6,210 nucleotides of DNA from Candidatus Microgenomates bacterium (lineage in GTDB: Bacteria; Patescibacteriota; Microgenomatia; UBA1406; GWC2-37-13): positions 1 to 6,210 of the forward strand of contig JACOTV010000084.1 in NCBI GenBank assembly GCA_016178125.1, given 5' to 3'. The notes beneath the pieces are model-generated. The model did not search any database. It was not told the DNA's origin and saw only the letters and a program-made list of their open reading frames with translations. A program made the translations under genes and the position numbers. Below are positions 1 to 4,820 of the stretch, one piece after another. Position 1 is the stretch's first letter, and every line of letters begins with the position of its first letter.

Positions 1-2
1 AC

Positions 3-53
3 ACACCCGGTTATGCTGATGACGCCATGGACTCTTCAAACTTAGAAGAGTAG
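3..53 (+). CDS. Possible C-terminal end of an upstream gene (partial)
   Basis: Reading from base 3, the frame stays open for 16 codons and ends in TAG at 51-53. The visible tail reads TPGYADDAMDSSNLEE, an acidic, polar end that would suit a cytosolic protein C-terminus. A strong rho-independent terminator follows 27 bases after the stop, as expected for the last gene of a plus-strand transcript. No family can be named from so short a tail. Frame 1 is also open to base 42, so the choice of frame is not certain. The same stretch can fold into a stem (26-37 with 45-58), so a structured RNA 3' end is the alternative. Confidence 0.4.
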   Translation, partial: TPGYADDAMDSSNLEE

Positions 54-80
54 CCATGAAAGCAAAAACAGGACGAGAGA

Positions 81-103
81 CCCCGCCTTAGGCGGGGTTT
101 TTT
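81..103 (+). terminator. Rho-independent terminator
   Basis: A perfect 7-bp GC-rich stem, CCCCGCC (81-87) with GGCGGGG (91-97), closes a TTA loop and is followed by six T residues (98-103). It would end plus-strand transcription entering from the left and insulate the oxidoreductase gene that starts at 123. It is the only textbook intrinsic terminator in the window. There is no matching A-tract for efficient action on the other strand. Confidence 0.92.
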
Positions 104-107
104 GTTG

Positions 108-113
108 TAATAT
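108..113 (+). promoter_or_regulatory. Candidate -10 box of the oxidoreductase gene
   Basis: TAATAT lies between the terminator and the ATG at 123, with nine bases between hexamer and start codon. A transcript beginning the usual 6-8 bases downstream would have almost no 5' leader. No Shine-Dalgarno sequence precedes this ATG, which agrees with leaderless translation. No convincing -35 box is visible, because that position falls inside the terminator stem. Confidence 0.5.
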
Positions 114-122
114 GTACCTTAC

Positions 123-1490
123 ATGAAGTCATACGATCTGGTAATACTTGGTGGTGGATCTGCAGGTCTAGTCGCGGCCGAGACCGCTCACCTTTTCCGT
201 AAGAAGACCGCGATAGTCGCGGCCGGAAAACTGGGGGGAGATAGTTTGTGGTACGGTTGTATTCCCAGTAAAGCGCTTCTTCATAGTAGTCGACACGGGC
301 AGTCTCTGGCTGAGGTACAGGCACAAATTCGTAAGGCACAAAAAATGATTGTTGATCATCATGAAAATCCCGATTACTTTCGTAAAAAAGGAATCGATGT
401 GTTTCTCTCGCCGGCAGAATTTGCCACGGCACACACACTTAAAGTAGGAGATGAGATTATTGCGGGTAAATATATACTCATCGCAACTGGTTCACGCCCC
501 GCAGTACCCCCGATTGATGGTCTCACCGAAACCCCTTTTCTTACCAACGAAGATGTTTTTGATCTAAAGACACTCCCCAAGAAAATTATCGTATTGGGTG
601 GTGGCCCCATCGGCTGTGAACTTGCTCAAGCGTTTCAACACTTGGGCAGCGAAGTCCATTTGATTCAGCGCAATAAGCGATTACTCCCAAAAGAAGAACC
701 CGAAGCGTCAGAACTCATACTGAATCGCTTCAAAAAACAAGGAATCCACGTATACCTTTCCTCGACAACGGAAACCGTTAAAAAAACACCACAAGGTGGG
801 GCCGAAATTACCCTTCAACACGAGGGTAAAACAAAAACCGTATCTGCGGATTCGGTACTTGTCGCAATCGGACGAAAGCCCAATATTTACCACCTTGGAC
901 TCGATAAACTAAACATTCGAACGACAGACTACGGGGTCTGGCATAATCATAAACTTCAGACCAATATGCGCCATATATACGTTGCAGGTGACGCTGCCGG
1001 AGACTATTTGTTTACCCATTGGGCAGGAATCCAAGCTGCAACGGCGGTCCGAAACATGTTCTTGCCTATTAAGAAATCGTTCGCCCCAAAGGTACTCTCA
1101 TGGGTAACCTTTACCAACCCCGAGATTGCTCACGCCGGACCGACTGAGGAGGAAATACAAAAACGGAAACTCAAATATACTACTGTTATGATTAACTACG
1201 ACCAAATTGATCGTGCAGTCGCCGAAGGACATACCGATGGGTTCATTAAGATGTTTGTCGGACAGAATGGACGCATTATCGGTGCGCAAATTGTTGGATA
1301 CCGTGCCGGAGAAATGATTCACGAAATAATACTCGCGATGGAATGTGACATCCACGTTAAGCGGCTCGTAGGTATAATACATGCGTACCCCACCTATTCG
1401 TCGGGCATCCAACAAGCATTGTTTTCATCGATCGAAAAAACTGCCGCGTCCTCGGTTGCGGTTGGCCGGTTCCTCTCCAAACTTACCTAA
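123..1490 (+). CDS. FAD-dependent pyridine nucleotide-disulfide oxidoreductase family protein (Lpd/MerA-like) with altered active site
   Basis: This 455-residue protein has the two-dinucleotide-domain flavoprotein fold of dihydrolipoamide dehydrogenase, glutathione reductase and mercuric reductase. Visible motifs in order: N-terminal FAD site GGGSAG (10-15), active-site segment GGDSLWYGCIPSK (38-50), ATGSRP (121-126), NAD(P)H-binding GGGPIG (159-164), second FAD motif YVAGDAAG (286-293), and a C-terminal dimerisation domain from about 327. Length is normal for the family. The redox CxxxxC is incomplete: the first cysteine is Ser41 (codon AGT) and only the flavin-proximal Cys46 remains. The C-terminal His...Glu dyad is also missing, with HAYPTYSSG placing Tyr422 and Ser427 at those positions. 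Q182, R183, K185 and R186 after the second Rossmann beta-strand hint at NADPH rather than NADH (inference). It is therefore unlikely to be a classical disulfide reductase. A flavodoxin follows 21 bases downstream, making a flavodoxin or quinone reductase role plausible but unproven. Confidence 0.9.
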   Translation: MKSYDLVILGGGSAGLVAAETAHLFRKKTAIVAAGKLGGDSLWYGCIPSKALLHSSRHGQSLAEVQAQIRKAQKMIVDHHENPDYFRKKGIDVFLSPAEFATAHTLKVGDEIIAGKYILIATGSRPAVPPIDGLTETPFLTNEDVFDLKTLPKKIIVLGGGPIGCELAQAFQHLGSEVHLIQRNKRLLPKEEPEASELILNRFKKQGIHVYLSSTTETVKKTPQGGAEITLQHEGKTKTVSADSVLVAIGRKPNIYHLGLDKLNIRTTDYGVWHNHKLQTNMRHIYVAGDAAGDYLFTHWAGIQAATAVRNMFLPIKKSFAPKVLSWVTFTNPEIAHAGPTEEEIQKRKLKYTTVMINYDQIDRAVAEGHTDGFIKMFVGQNGRIIGAQIVGYRAGEMIHEIILAMECDIHVKRLVGIIHAYPTYSSGIQQALFSSIEKTAASSVAVGRFLSKLT

Positions 1491-1496
1491 GTTAGG

Positions 1497-1502
1497 TATA
1501 AT
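1497..1502 (+). promoter_or_regulatory. Candidate -10 box of the flavodoxin gene
   Basis: A perfect TATAAT sits in the 21-base gap after the oxidoreductase stop codon, nine bases before the flavodoxin ATG at 1512, with no Shine-Dalgarno sequence. This is the same geometry as the start at 123, so the flavodoxin may have its own leaderless transcript in addition to readthrough. Its first T is also the last base of the TTAGGT arm of a short palindrome (1484-1498) that includes the upstream stop codon. Confidence 0.55.
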
Positions 1503-1511
1503 TTTACAGAC

Positions 1512-1973
1512 ATGAATATTCTTCTCGCATATGCAACCTATTCCGGGGGAGCCCTCCACGTCGCCGAGATTATACAAGCCACTTTGGAATCGATGGGTCA
1601 CACTGTCACGCTCAAAAACGTCCATGATATCGACGCGTCTATCTTTCCAGATTACCAGTCAGTGATACTGGGCACGAACACGTGGCTTGAGAACAAGGAA
1701 GAAGGAAACATGAATGGAGCATACTATAAACTAAAAGAGCAGTTGAGCGGAACACCGTTTGCCGGAAAAAAAATCGCATTATACGGACTCGGTGATTCGC
1801 ATCAATATAATACGAGCTTCTGCCAATCGGTCGATCACCTTACAAGGCTTGTTGAAGAATTCGGGGGAACCGTTGCATCGGAATTGCGTATAGACCGATT
1901 CTATTTCGAAAAAATGAACAATACGGTTAGAGTAAAAGACTGGGCGACGAGCCTCTCTTCGATTATTGGCTAA
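1512..1973 (+). CDS. Flavodoxin (FMN electron carrier)
   Basis: A 153-residue protein with the flavodoxin fold, normal length for a short-chain flavodoxin, acting as a small cytosolic one-electron carrier that holds FMN. Residues 8-14 (ATYSGGA) occupy the position of the phosphate-binding loop after the first beta-strand, although the usual TGNT is not exact. Residues 54-59 (GTNTWL) match the loop that stacks an aromatic on the isoalloxazine ring, with Trp58 as candidate. Residues 91-105 (YGLGDSHQYNTSFCQ) match the second flavin loop and are the strongest signature. The ATG start is supported by the TATAAT just upstream. Immediate proximity to the NAD(P)H-type flavoprotein suggests a donor-acceptor pair (inference). 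The last 11 bases overlap the convergent membrane-anchored protein gene. Confidence 0.88.
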   Translation: MNILLAYATYSGGALHVAEIIQATLESMGHTVTLKNVHDIDASIFPDYQSVILGTNTWLENKEEGNMNGAYYKLKEQLSGTPFAGKKIALYGLGDSHQYNTSFCQSVDHLTRLVEEFGGTVASELRIDRFYFEKMNNTVRVKDWATSLSSIIG

Positions 1974-2562
1974 GTGCCGCGCTCGTTGTTGCTGGGGTTG
2001 GGGCACTTGTTCCACCGGTATACTGAAACGATCTCAAAAGTATGAGTTCTTGAGTACTATCTACTGCGCTACGGATTTTTACGTTTACTGAGTGATTGCC
2101 GTTTGGCAAATTCGAATAACAGATATCTTTGTCTGAAAAGTCGGAGTATGAACTTCCATCTATGCGCACAGCCCATTGAATCCCACAGTACTCGCCCGTA
2201 TTGTAAGAAATAGTCACGCAGACGGGGCCTGATGAAATAACTTGTCCTTCCTGAGGCGACGAAATATTGACCGGACCTATTTGTTTTTTACACGATGCCT
2301 GTGGACTTACACGCTGGGCGCCTCCAAGGCTTGTTTGCGTCGATGTGACCGCACCGTTTTGCGACGGTGCCACAGTTTCAACCACCTTGATGATTTGTGG
2401 TGTCGGTATCGGATTATTCTTGCCGTTTCCGCCGTGAAGATTATTTAAATTCAACAATATAACCGTAATTAATACGGGGATAGTAAGAACCGCACCCAAC
2501 AACTCAAAGTATACTTTTTTGTCGGGAAGCGAACGGTACCATTTTTTGACATTTTCTAGCAT
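1963..2562 (-). CDS. Membrane-anchored extracytoplasmic protein with an Ig-like C-terminal domain, function unknown
   Basis: A 199-residue protein I cannot assign to a named family. Residues 1-18 are a basic cytoplasmic head, about 20-41 a single membrane segment (LLGAVLTIPVLITVILL), about 43-90 a low-complexity Asn/Pro/Ser/Thr linker, about 94-182 a beta-rich domain, and 184-199 another Thr/Ala/Pro tail. The beta-domain begins with a PVNISSPQEGQVISSGPV segment typical of bacterial Ig-like or surface modules. Four cysteines (91, 115, 126, 148) all lie outside the membrane and could form two disulfides. The frame continues upstream to a TTG at 2616, but that extension covers the TATACT promoter box at 2607-2612 and lacks a start ATG, so the ATG at 2562 is preferred. 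It lies 57 bases after the dehydratase gene. A surface or envelope-binding role is inference. Confidence 0.8.
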   Translation of the reverse strand: MLENVKKWYRSLPDKKVYFELLGAVLTIPVLITVILLNLNNLHGGNGKNNPIPTPQIIKVVETVAPSQNGAVTSTQTSLGGAQRVSPQASCKKQIGPVNISSPQEGQVISSGPVCVTISYNTGEYCGIQWAVRIDGSSYSDFSDKDICYSNLPNGNHSVNVKIRSAVDSTQELILLRSFQYTGGTSAPTPATTSAALSQ

Positions 2563-2606
2563 AGTAACAGTGGACGTGCTGAGGTAAAAGTGCCCTAGAT
2601 AGATAC

Positions 2607-2612
2607 AGTATA
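2607..2612 (-). promoter_or_regulatory. Candidate -10 box of the anchored Ig-like protein gene
   Basis: TATACT on the minus strand lies between the dehydratase stop (2620-2622) and the ATG at 2562. Transcription would begin near 2600 and leave a leader of about 38 bases with no clear Shine-Dalgarno sequence next to the ATG. The hexamer matches the box used at 2977-2984. No good -35 match is seen 16-18 bases upstream. This box argues against a translation start at 2616. Confidence 0.4.
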
Positions 2613-2619
2613 ACAAACG

Positions 2620-2970
2620 TTACCTATTGAGAAGGTCTATTTTTGAGGCTAAGACAAAATCATTCACTGACAATCCGTGGATTGCGTGGGTTGAAAGGGT
2701 TATCAAAACCTTGTTCCAGCTATGCATATTTATGTCTGGGTGGTGCCCCTCTGACTCAGCGATATCGCCGACCTTATTGACGAACGAGAGCGCTTCTTTA
2801 AAATCCTTAAACGCAAATTCACGGGAAATCGATTTGGTATCAACGGCGACTTTCCAATCTTTAGTGATCTCCATGTAGGGCGCAAACTGTGCAGGAGTGA
2901 GCGGGTCTACCCCACCCTCGCAAGGAACGCAATGATGAGTTGATAGCTTGGCTGGTTCTACGGGATCCAT
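2620..2970 (-). CDS. Pterin-4a-carbinolamine dehydratase family protein (PhhB/PCD-like)
   Basis: A 116-residue cytosolic protein of the 4a-hydroxytetrahydrobiopterin dehydratase family, which dehydrates the carbinolamine made by aromatic amino acid hydroxylases so the pterin can be recycled. The family signature is complete and correctly spaced: Glu72, His76-His77-Pro78, Trp85, His95 and Asp104. The N-terminus has HHCVPCEGGVDPLT (12-25), a Cys-x2-Cys (14, 17) plus GG segment that I recall from many bacterial members. Length is normal (about 95-120). No pterin-dependent hydroxylase or pterin biosynthesis gene lies nearby, so its physiological substrate here is unknown. The ATG at 2970 sits six bases downstream of a TATACT box, so a leaderless message is likely. 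The Ig-like protein gene follows on the same strand. Confidence 0.93.
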   Translation of the reverse strand: MDPVEPAKLSTHHCVPCEGGVDPLTPAQFAPYMEITKDWKVAVDTKSISREFAFKDFKEALSFVNKVGDIAESEGHHPDINMHSWNKVLITLSTHAIHGLSVNDFVLASKIDLLNR

Positions 2971-2974
2971 GTGT

Positions 2975-2986
2975 TTAGTATACTAA
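2975..2986. promoter_or_regulatory. Palindromic divergent promoter core
   Basis: The 12-base perfect palindrome TTAGTATACTAA lies in the 23-base gap between two divergent start codons (2970 minus, 2994 plus). It contains TATACT on both strands: plus 2979-2984, nine bases before ATG 2994, and minus 2982-2977, six bases before ATG 2970. One site could open for transcription in either direction, with both transcripts nearly leaderless. It might instead be a repressor site; nothing in the sequence decides this. Confidence 0.55.
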
Positions 2987-2993
2987 GTACTTA

Positions 2994-3677
2994 ATGAAAA
3001 GACTATTTTGGTTAAGTATCAGCGGCGCAAGCTTTGTGGGATTTGTTTTCTTCACTTACCTCGTAAAGAAAGATTTATTCAGGCAATTGGATTTTAATAT
3101 CGCTGTCAAAATAAAAGACAACGTGCCGCTCCGGCTTGATCCACTTTTTAGTCTTGCAAGTACAGTGGGAAGCGTCTTCATAATCTCACTCGTCCTTATT
3201 GCGGTTATTTGGAAGATGCCACTGAGGAATAAACTCATAACCCTGTTTCTCTATTTTGGCGCTCAAGGATTGGAATATTTTCTAAAAATGCGACTTCGCC
3301 AACCAGGACCTCCGTTTCAGTTTCAACGGCACTTCACCCAAACGTATTTTGACAAGGACTATGTGCAACAGGGGTATTCGTATCCATCAGGACACAGTTT
3401 TCGGGCAATTTTCATTGCACTTCTGATCATATATTTTGCGGTTAAGAAATGGGGAATCACGTTACGATCTATTGTTATAGGTGGCGTAGCGGCCGCAGGA
3501 GCCGCAACAATAATGATCGGGAAAATGGTCCTTGGGGCGCATTGGCTCACCGATATTATCGGCGGGTCCATCCTTGCCATAAGTATGGTCGGTATCGTTA
3601 TTTCGTTGATTCCTTCTTCCGATCAACACGATCAAGTCGTAACCCATGAACGACAAAATAAATCACCGCAGCAATAA
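2994..3677 (+). CDS. PAP2-family membrane phosphatase-like protein
   Basis: A 227-residue integral membrane protein with about six hydrophobic segments (roughly 5-24, 54-73, 80-97, 136-151, 158-177, 187-206). PAP2 enzymes remove phosphate from lipid phosphates such as phosphatidate or undecaprenyl diphosphate on the outer face of the membrane. The family's three motifs are recognisable: motif 1 at 98-106 (KMRLRQPGP), motif 2 YPSGHSFRA at 130-138 with His134, and motif 3 GKMVLGAHWLTDIIGG at 176-191 with nucleophile His183 and Asp187. Two positions differ from consensus: the RPRP of motif 1 reads QPGP, and the Ser-Arg opening motif 3 reads Gly-Lys (176-177). Both histidines are kept, so activity is possible but substrate handling may differ. 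The hydrophilic tail (208-227) is encoded opposite the end of mscL. Substrate is not predictable from sequence. Confidence 0.88.
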   Translation: MKRLFWLSISGASFVGFVFFTYLVKKDLFRQLDFNIAVKIKDNVPLRLDPLFSLASTVGSVFIISLVLIAVIWKMPLRNKLITLFLYFGAQGLEYFLKMRLRQPGPPFQFQRHFTQTYFDKDYVQQGYSYPSGHSFRAIFIALLIIYFAVKKWGITLRSIVIGGVAAAGAATIMIGKMVLGAHWLTDIIGGSILAISMVGIVISLIPSSDQHDQVVTHERQNKSPQQ

Positions 3678-3921
3678 CAAGAAAGTTAATGAGTGTGTTC
3701 AAAAAGTCTCCATACATAAACTTCGCGCCCGCTACTTTGAAATAGGCAGACTTCAACCCCTGCGGAGATTTAAGAATTATCCCAACGAGTGGATTTACAA
3801 AATCATCAATAAGCGCCTTCACTAACGTTGCGACAGCGCCACCTAAGACGAGCCCAACCGCAAGCCCCACAACTCCTTGTTCACGAACGAAATCCATAAA
3901 TCCACCGAGTGCTTTTTTCAT
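3598..3921 (-). CDS. mscL: Large-conductance mechanosensitive channel MscL
   Basis: A 107-residue inner-membrane protein matching MscL, the pentameric pore that opens under extreme membrane tension and vents solutes during osmotic downshock. The N-terminal amphipathic helix and first transmembrane helix are clear: FMDFVREQGVVGLAVGLVLG (8-27), followed by a pore-lining segment to about 45 and the NPLVGIIL turn (43-50). A periplasmic loop spans about 51-68 and the second membrane helix about 70-92. The tail is short (VHGLRLDRVDRKKESTK, 91-107): the usual cytoplasmic bundle helix, with its conserved acidic-hydrophobic end, is missing, so the protein is 20-30 residues shorter than well-studied MscLs. 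The gene starts 8 bases after the transaldolase stop, implying one transcript, yet has no Shine-Dalgarno sequence. Its last 80 bases overlap the PAP2 gene in antisense. Confidence 0.93.
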   Translation of the reverse strand: MKKALGGFMDFVREQGVVGLAVGLVLGGAVATLVKALIDDFVNPLVGIILKSPQGLKSAYFKVAGAKFMYGDFLNTLINFLVIAAVIYFVVHGLRLDRVDRKKESTK

Positions 3922-3929
3922 AGATATAG

Positions 3930-4796
3930 TTAAGAACTAATAACCAATGAGTTCCAATCGGCCGAAAACTGTTCGATACCCTTTGTAGTTAACTCGTGAT
4001 CAATCATATAGGTTTTCCATGATTTATGTAAATCGAGCGGATCATAGGGAATGGCATTTAATCCATGAGGGTCAAAACGATAGTCAGGGCCCGGAATACG
4101 CATGCCATCCTCTTGCCACTGGTCGAGAATCGAGAACGGGACGGTCACCAGGTCTACTTTCTGAGACAGACAATAGTACAAATGATCTAGGGTCCGGATG
4201 CTTGCGGCCAACACCGAAACATGGTGGTTACTTTCGCGATACATTGTTTGAATGTTACTGATGAGGTCCAATCCGTTGAGTCCCAGGTCGTCGAGGCGAC
4301 CTATAAACGGCGAAACAAATACGTCCCCAGGATGCGCACCCCGAGTCGCCGCATACACGGCCGCAGCCTGGGCTTGCGAAAAACAGAGGGTAATGTTGAC
4401 ACGTATGCCTGCTTTAACCAGGGATTCGGCCGCTGTAAGGCCCGCTTTGGTAAGAGGAAGTTTAATATGCGCGTTGGGAATCCAGGTGAACATATCCTGC
4501 GCTTGAGCAAACATTTCTTCGGTCGTTGTCGCCGTATCTGAATATACTTCAATCGAAACTGAACCATGAATATACGGTGAAATTTCTTTTACCACTTTTT
4601 GGTAAAAGCCATAAATTTCGTCCTTCGTAAATTTCTGCCCAGCAGCGAGGCGCGCTTTTGCTTCGGGATTTTTGGAGATGAGCGTTGGATTGGTGGTCTG
4701 TCCGTCCAGAAACCCCAAGAGATCAACAGCACGGCGTGTCTCGTCGGGATCGCCGCTATCCAGGAATATTTTCGTAGTTAAATTAGCTGGCCTCAT
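3930..4796 (-). CDS. tal: Transaldolase
   Basis: A 288-residue cytosolic (beta/alpha)8 class I aldolase. Transaldolase moves a dihydroxyacetone unit between sugar phosphates (sedoheptulose 7-phosphate plus glyceraldehyde 3-phosphate to erythrose 4-phosphate plus fructose 6-phosphate), linking pentose phosphates to glycolysis. Diagnostic segments: KIFLDSGDPDE (9-19) with Asp13, QTTNPTLISK (33-42), IKLPLT (111-116) with Lys112 the expected Schiff-base lysine, VNITLCFSQAQA (133-144), FVSPFIGRLDD (160-170) and ASIRT (198-202). It is longer than the roughly 220-residue fructose-6-phosphate aldolase/TalC group and shorter than TalB (about 317), with a C-terminal extension ending in HELTTKGIEQFSADW (267-281). 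The ATG at 4796 follows a palindromic promoter; mscL lies 8 bases downstream. Fructose-6-phosphate aldolase activity cannot be excluded. Confidence 0.92.
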   Translation of the reverse strand: MRPANLTTKIFLDSGDPDETRRAVDLLGFLDGQTTNPTLISKNPEAKARLAAGQKFTKDEIYGFYQKVVKEISPYIHGSVSIEVYSDTATTTEEMFAQAQDMFTWIPNAHIKLPLTKAGLTAAESLVKAGIRVNITLCFSQAQAAAVYAATRGAHPGDVFVSPFIGRLDDLGLNGLDLISNIQTMYRESNHHVSVLAASIRTLDHLYYCLSQKVDLVTVPFSILDQWQEDGMRIPGPDYRFDPHGLNAIPYDPLDLHKSWKTYMIDHELTTKGIEQFSADWNSLVISS

Positions 4797-4801
4797 ACGA
4801 A

Positions 4802-4817
4802 ACTATGATATCATAGT
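4802..4817. promoter_or_regulatory. 16-base palindrome in the divergent transaldolase/msrB promoter
   Basis: ACTATGATATCATAGT is a perfect 16-base palindrome in the 24-base gap between ATG 4796 (minus) and ATG 4821 (plus). Each strand reads TATGAT and, shifted by five, TATCAT, both close to a -10 hexamer. On the plus strand the gaps to ATG are 11 and 6 bases; on the minus strand 13 and 8. Neither gene has a Shine-Dalgarno sequence. It may be a shared two-way promoter core, an operator, or both. Confidence 0.55.
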
Positions 4818-4820
4818 GTC

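Noticed and set aside
1..20. Resemblance of the first bases to the CCGGxTTAT stretch near the 3' end of RNase P RNA
   Set aside because: Too short to judge, and the downstream bases do not show the expected closing helix; the coding-tail reading fits at least as well.
169..225. Direct repeat TAGTCGCGGCCG at 169-180 and 214-225
   Set aside because: Both copies lie in the same frame of the oxidoreductase and encode similar strand-end residues (LVAAE and IVAAG); two copies 45 bases apart in a Rossmann fold do not indicate a repeat array.
88..438. 116-residue open frame on the minus strand
   Set aside because: It is antisense to the well-supported oxidoreductase, runs through the terminator stem and shows no family features.
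1972..2008. AAGTGCC/GGCACTT inverted repeat after the flavodoxin stop
   Set aside because: The loop is 23 bases, no T-run follows, and the right arm is within the convergent coding sequence, so a terminator call is not supported.
2351..2370. Perfect 7-bp hairpin GCACCGT/ACGGTGC
   Set aside because: It lies inside the linker-coding part of the Ig-like protein gene and has no T-tract on either strand, so it is not a terminator.
4221..4541. Plus-strand open frames inside the transaldolase gene
   Set aside because: They are shadows of the transaldolase reading frame, with arginine-rich compositions and no recognisable domain.
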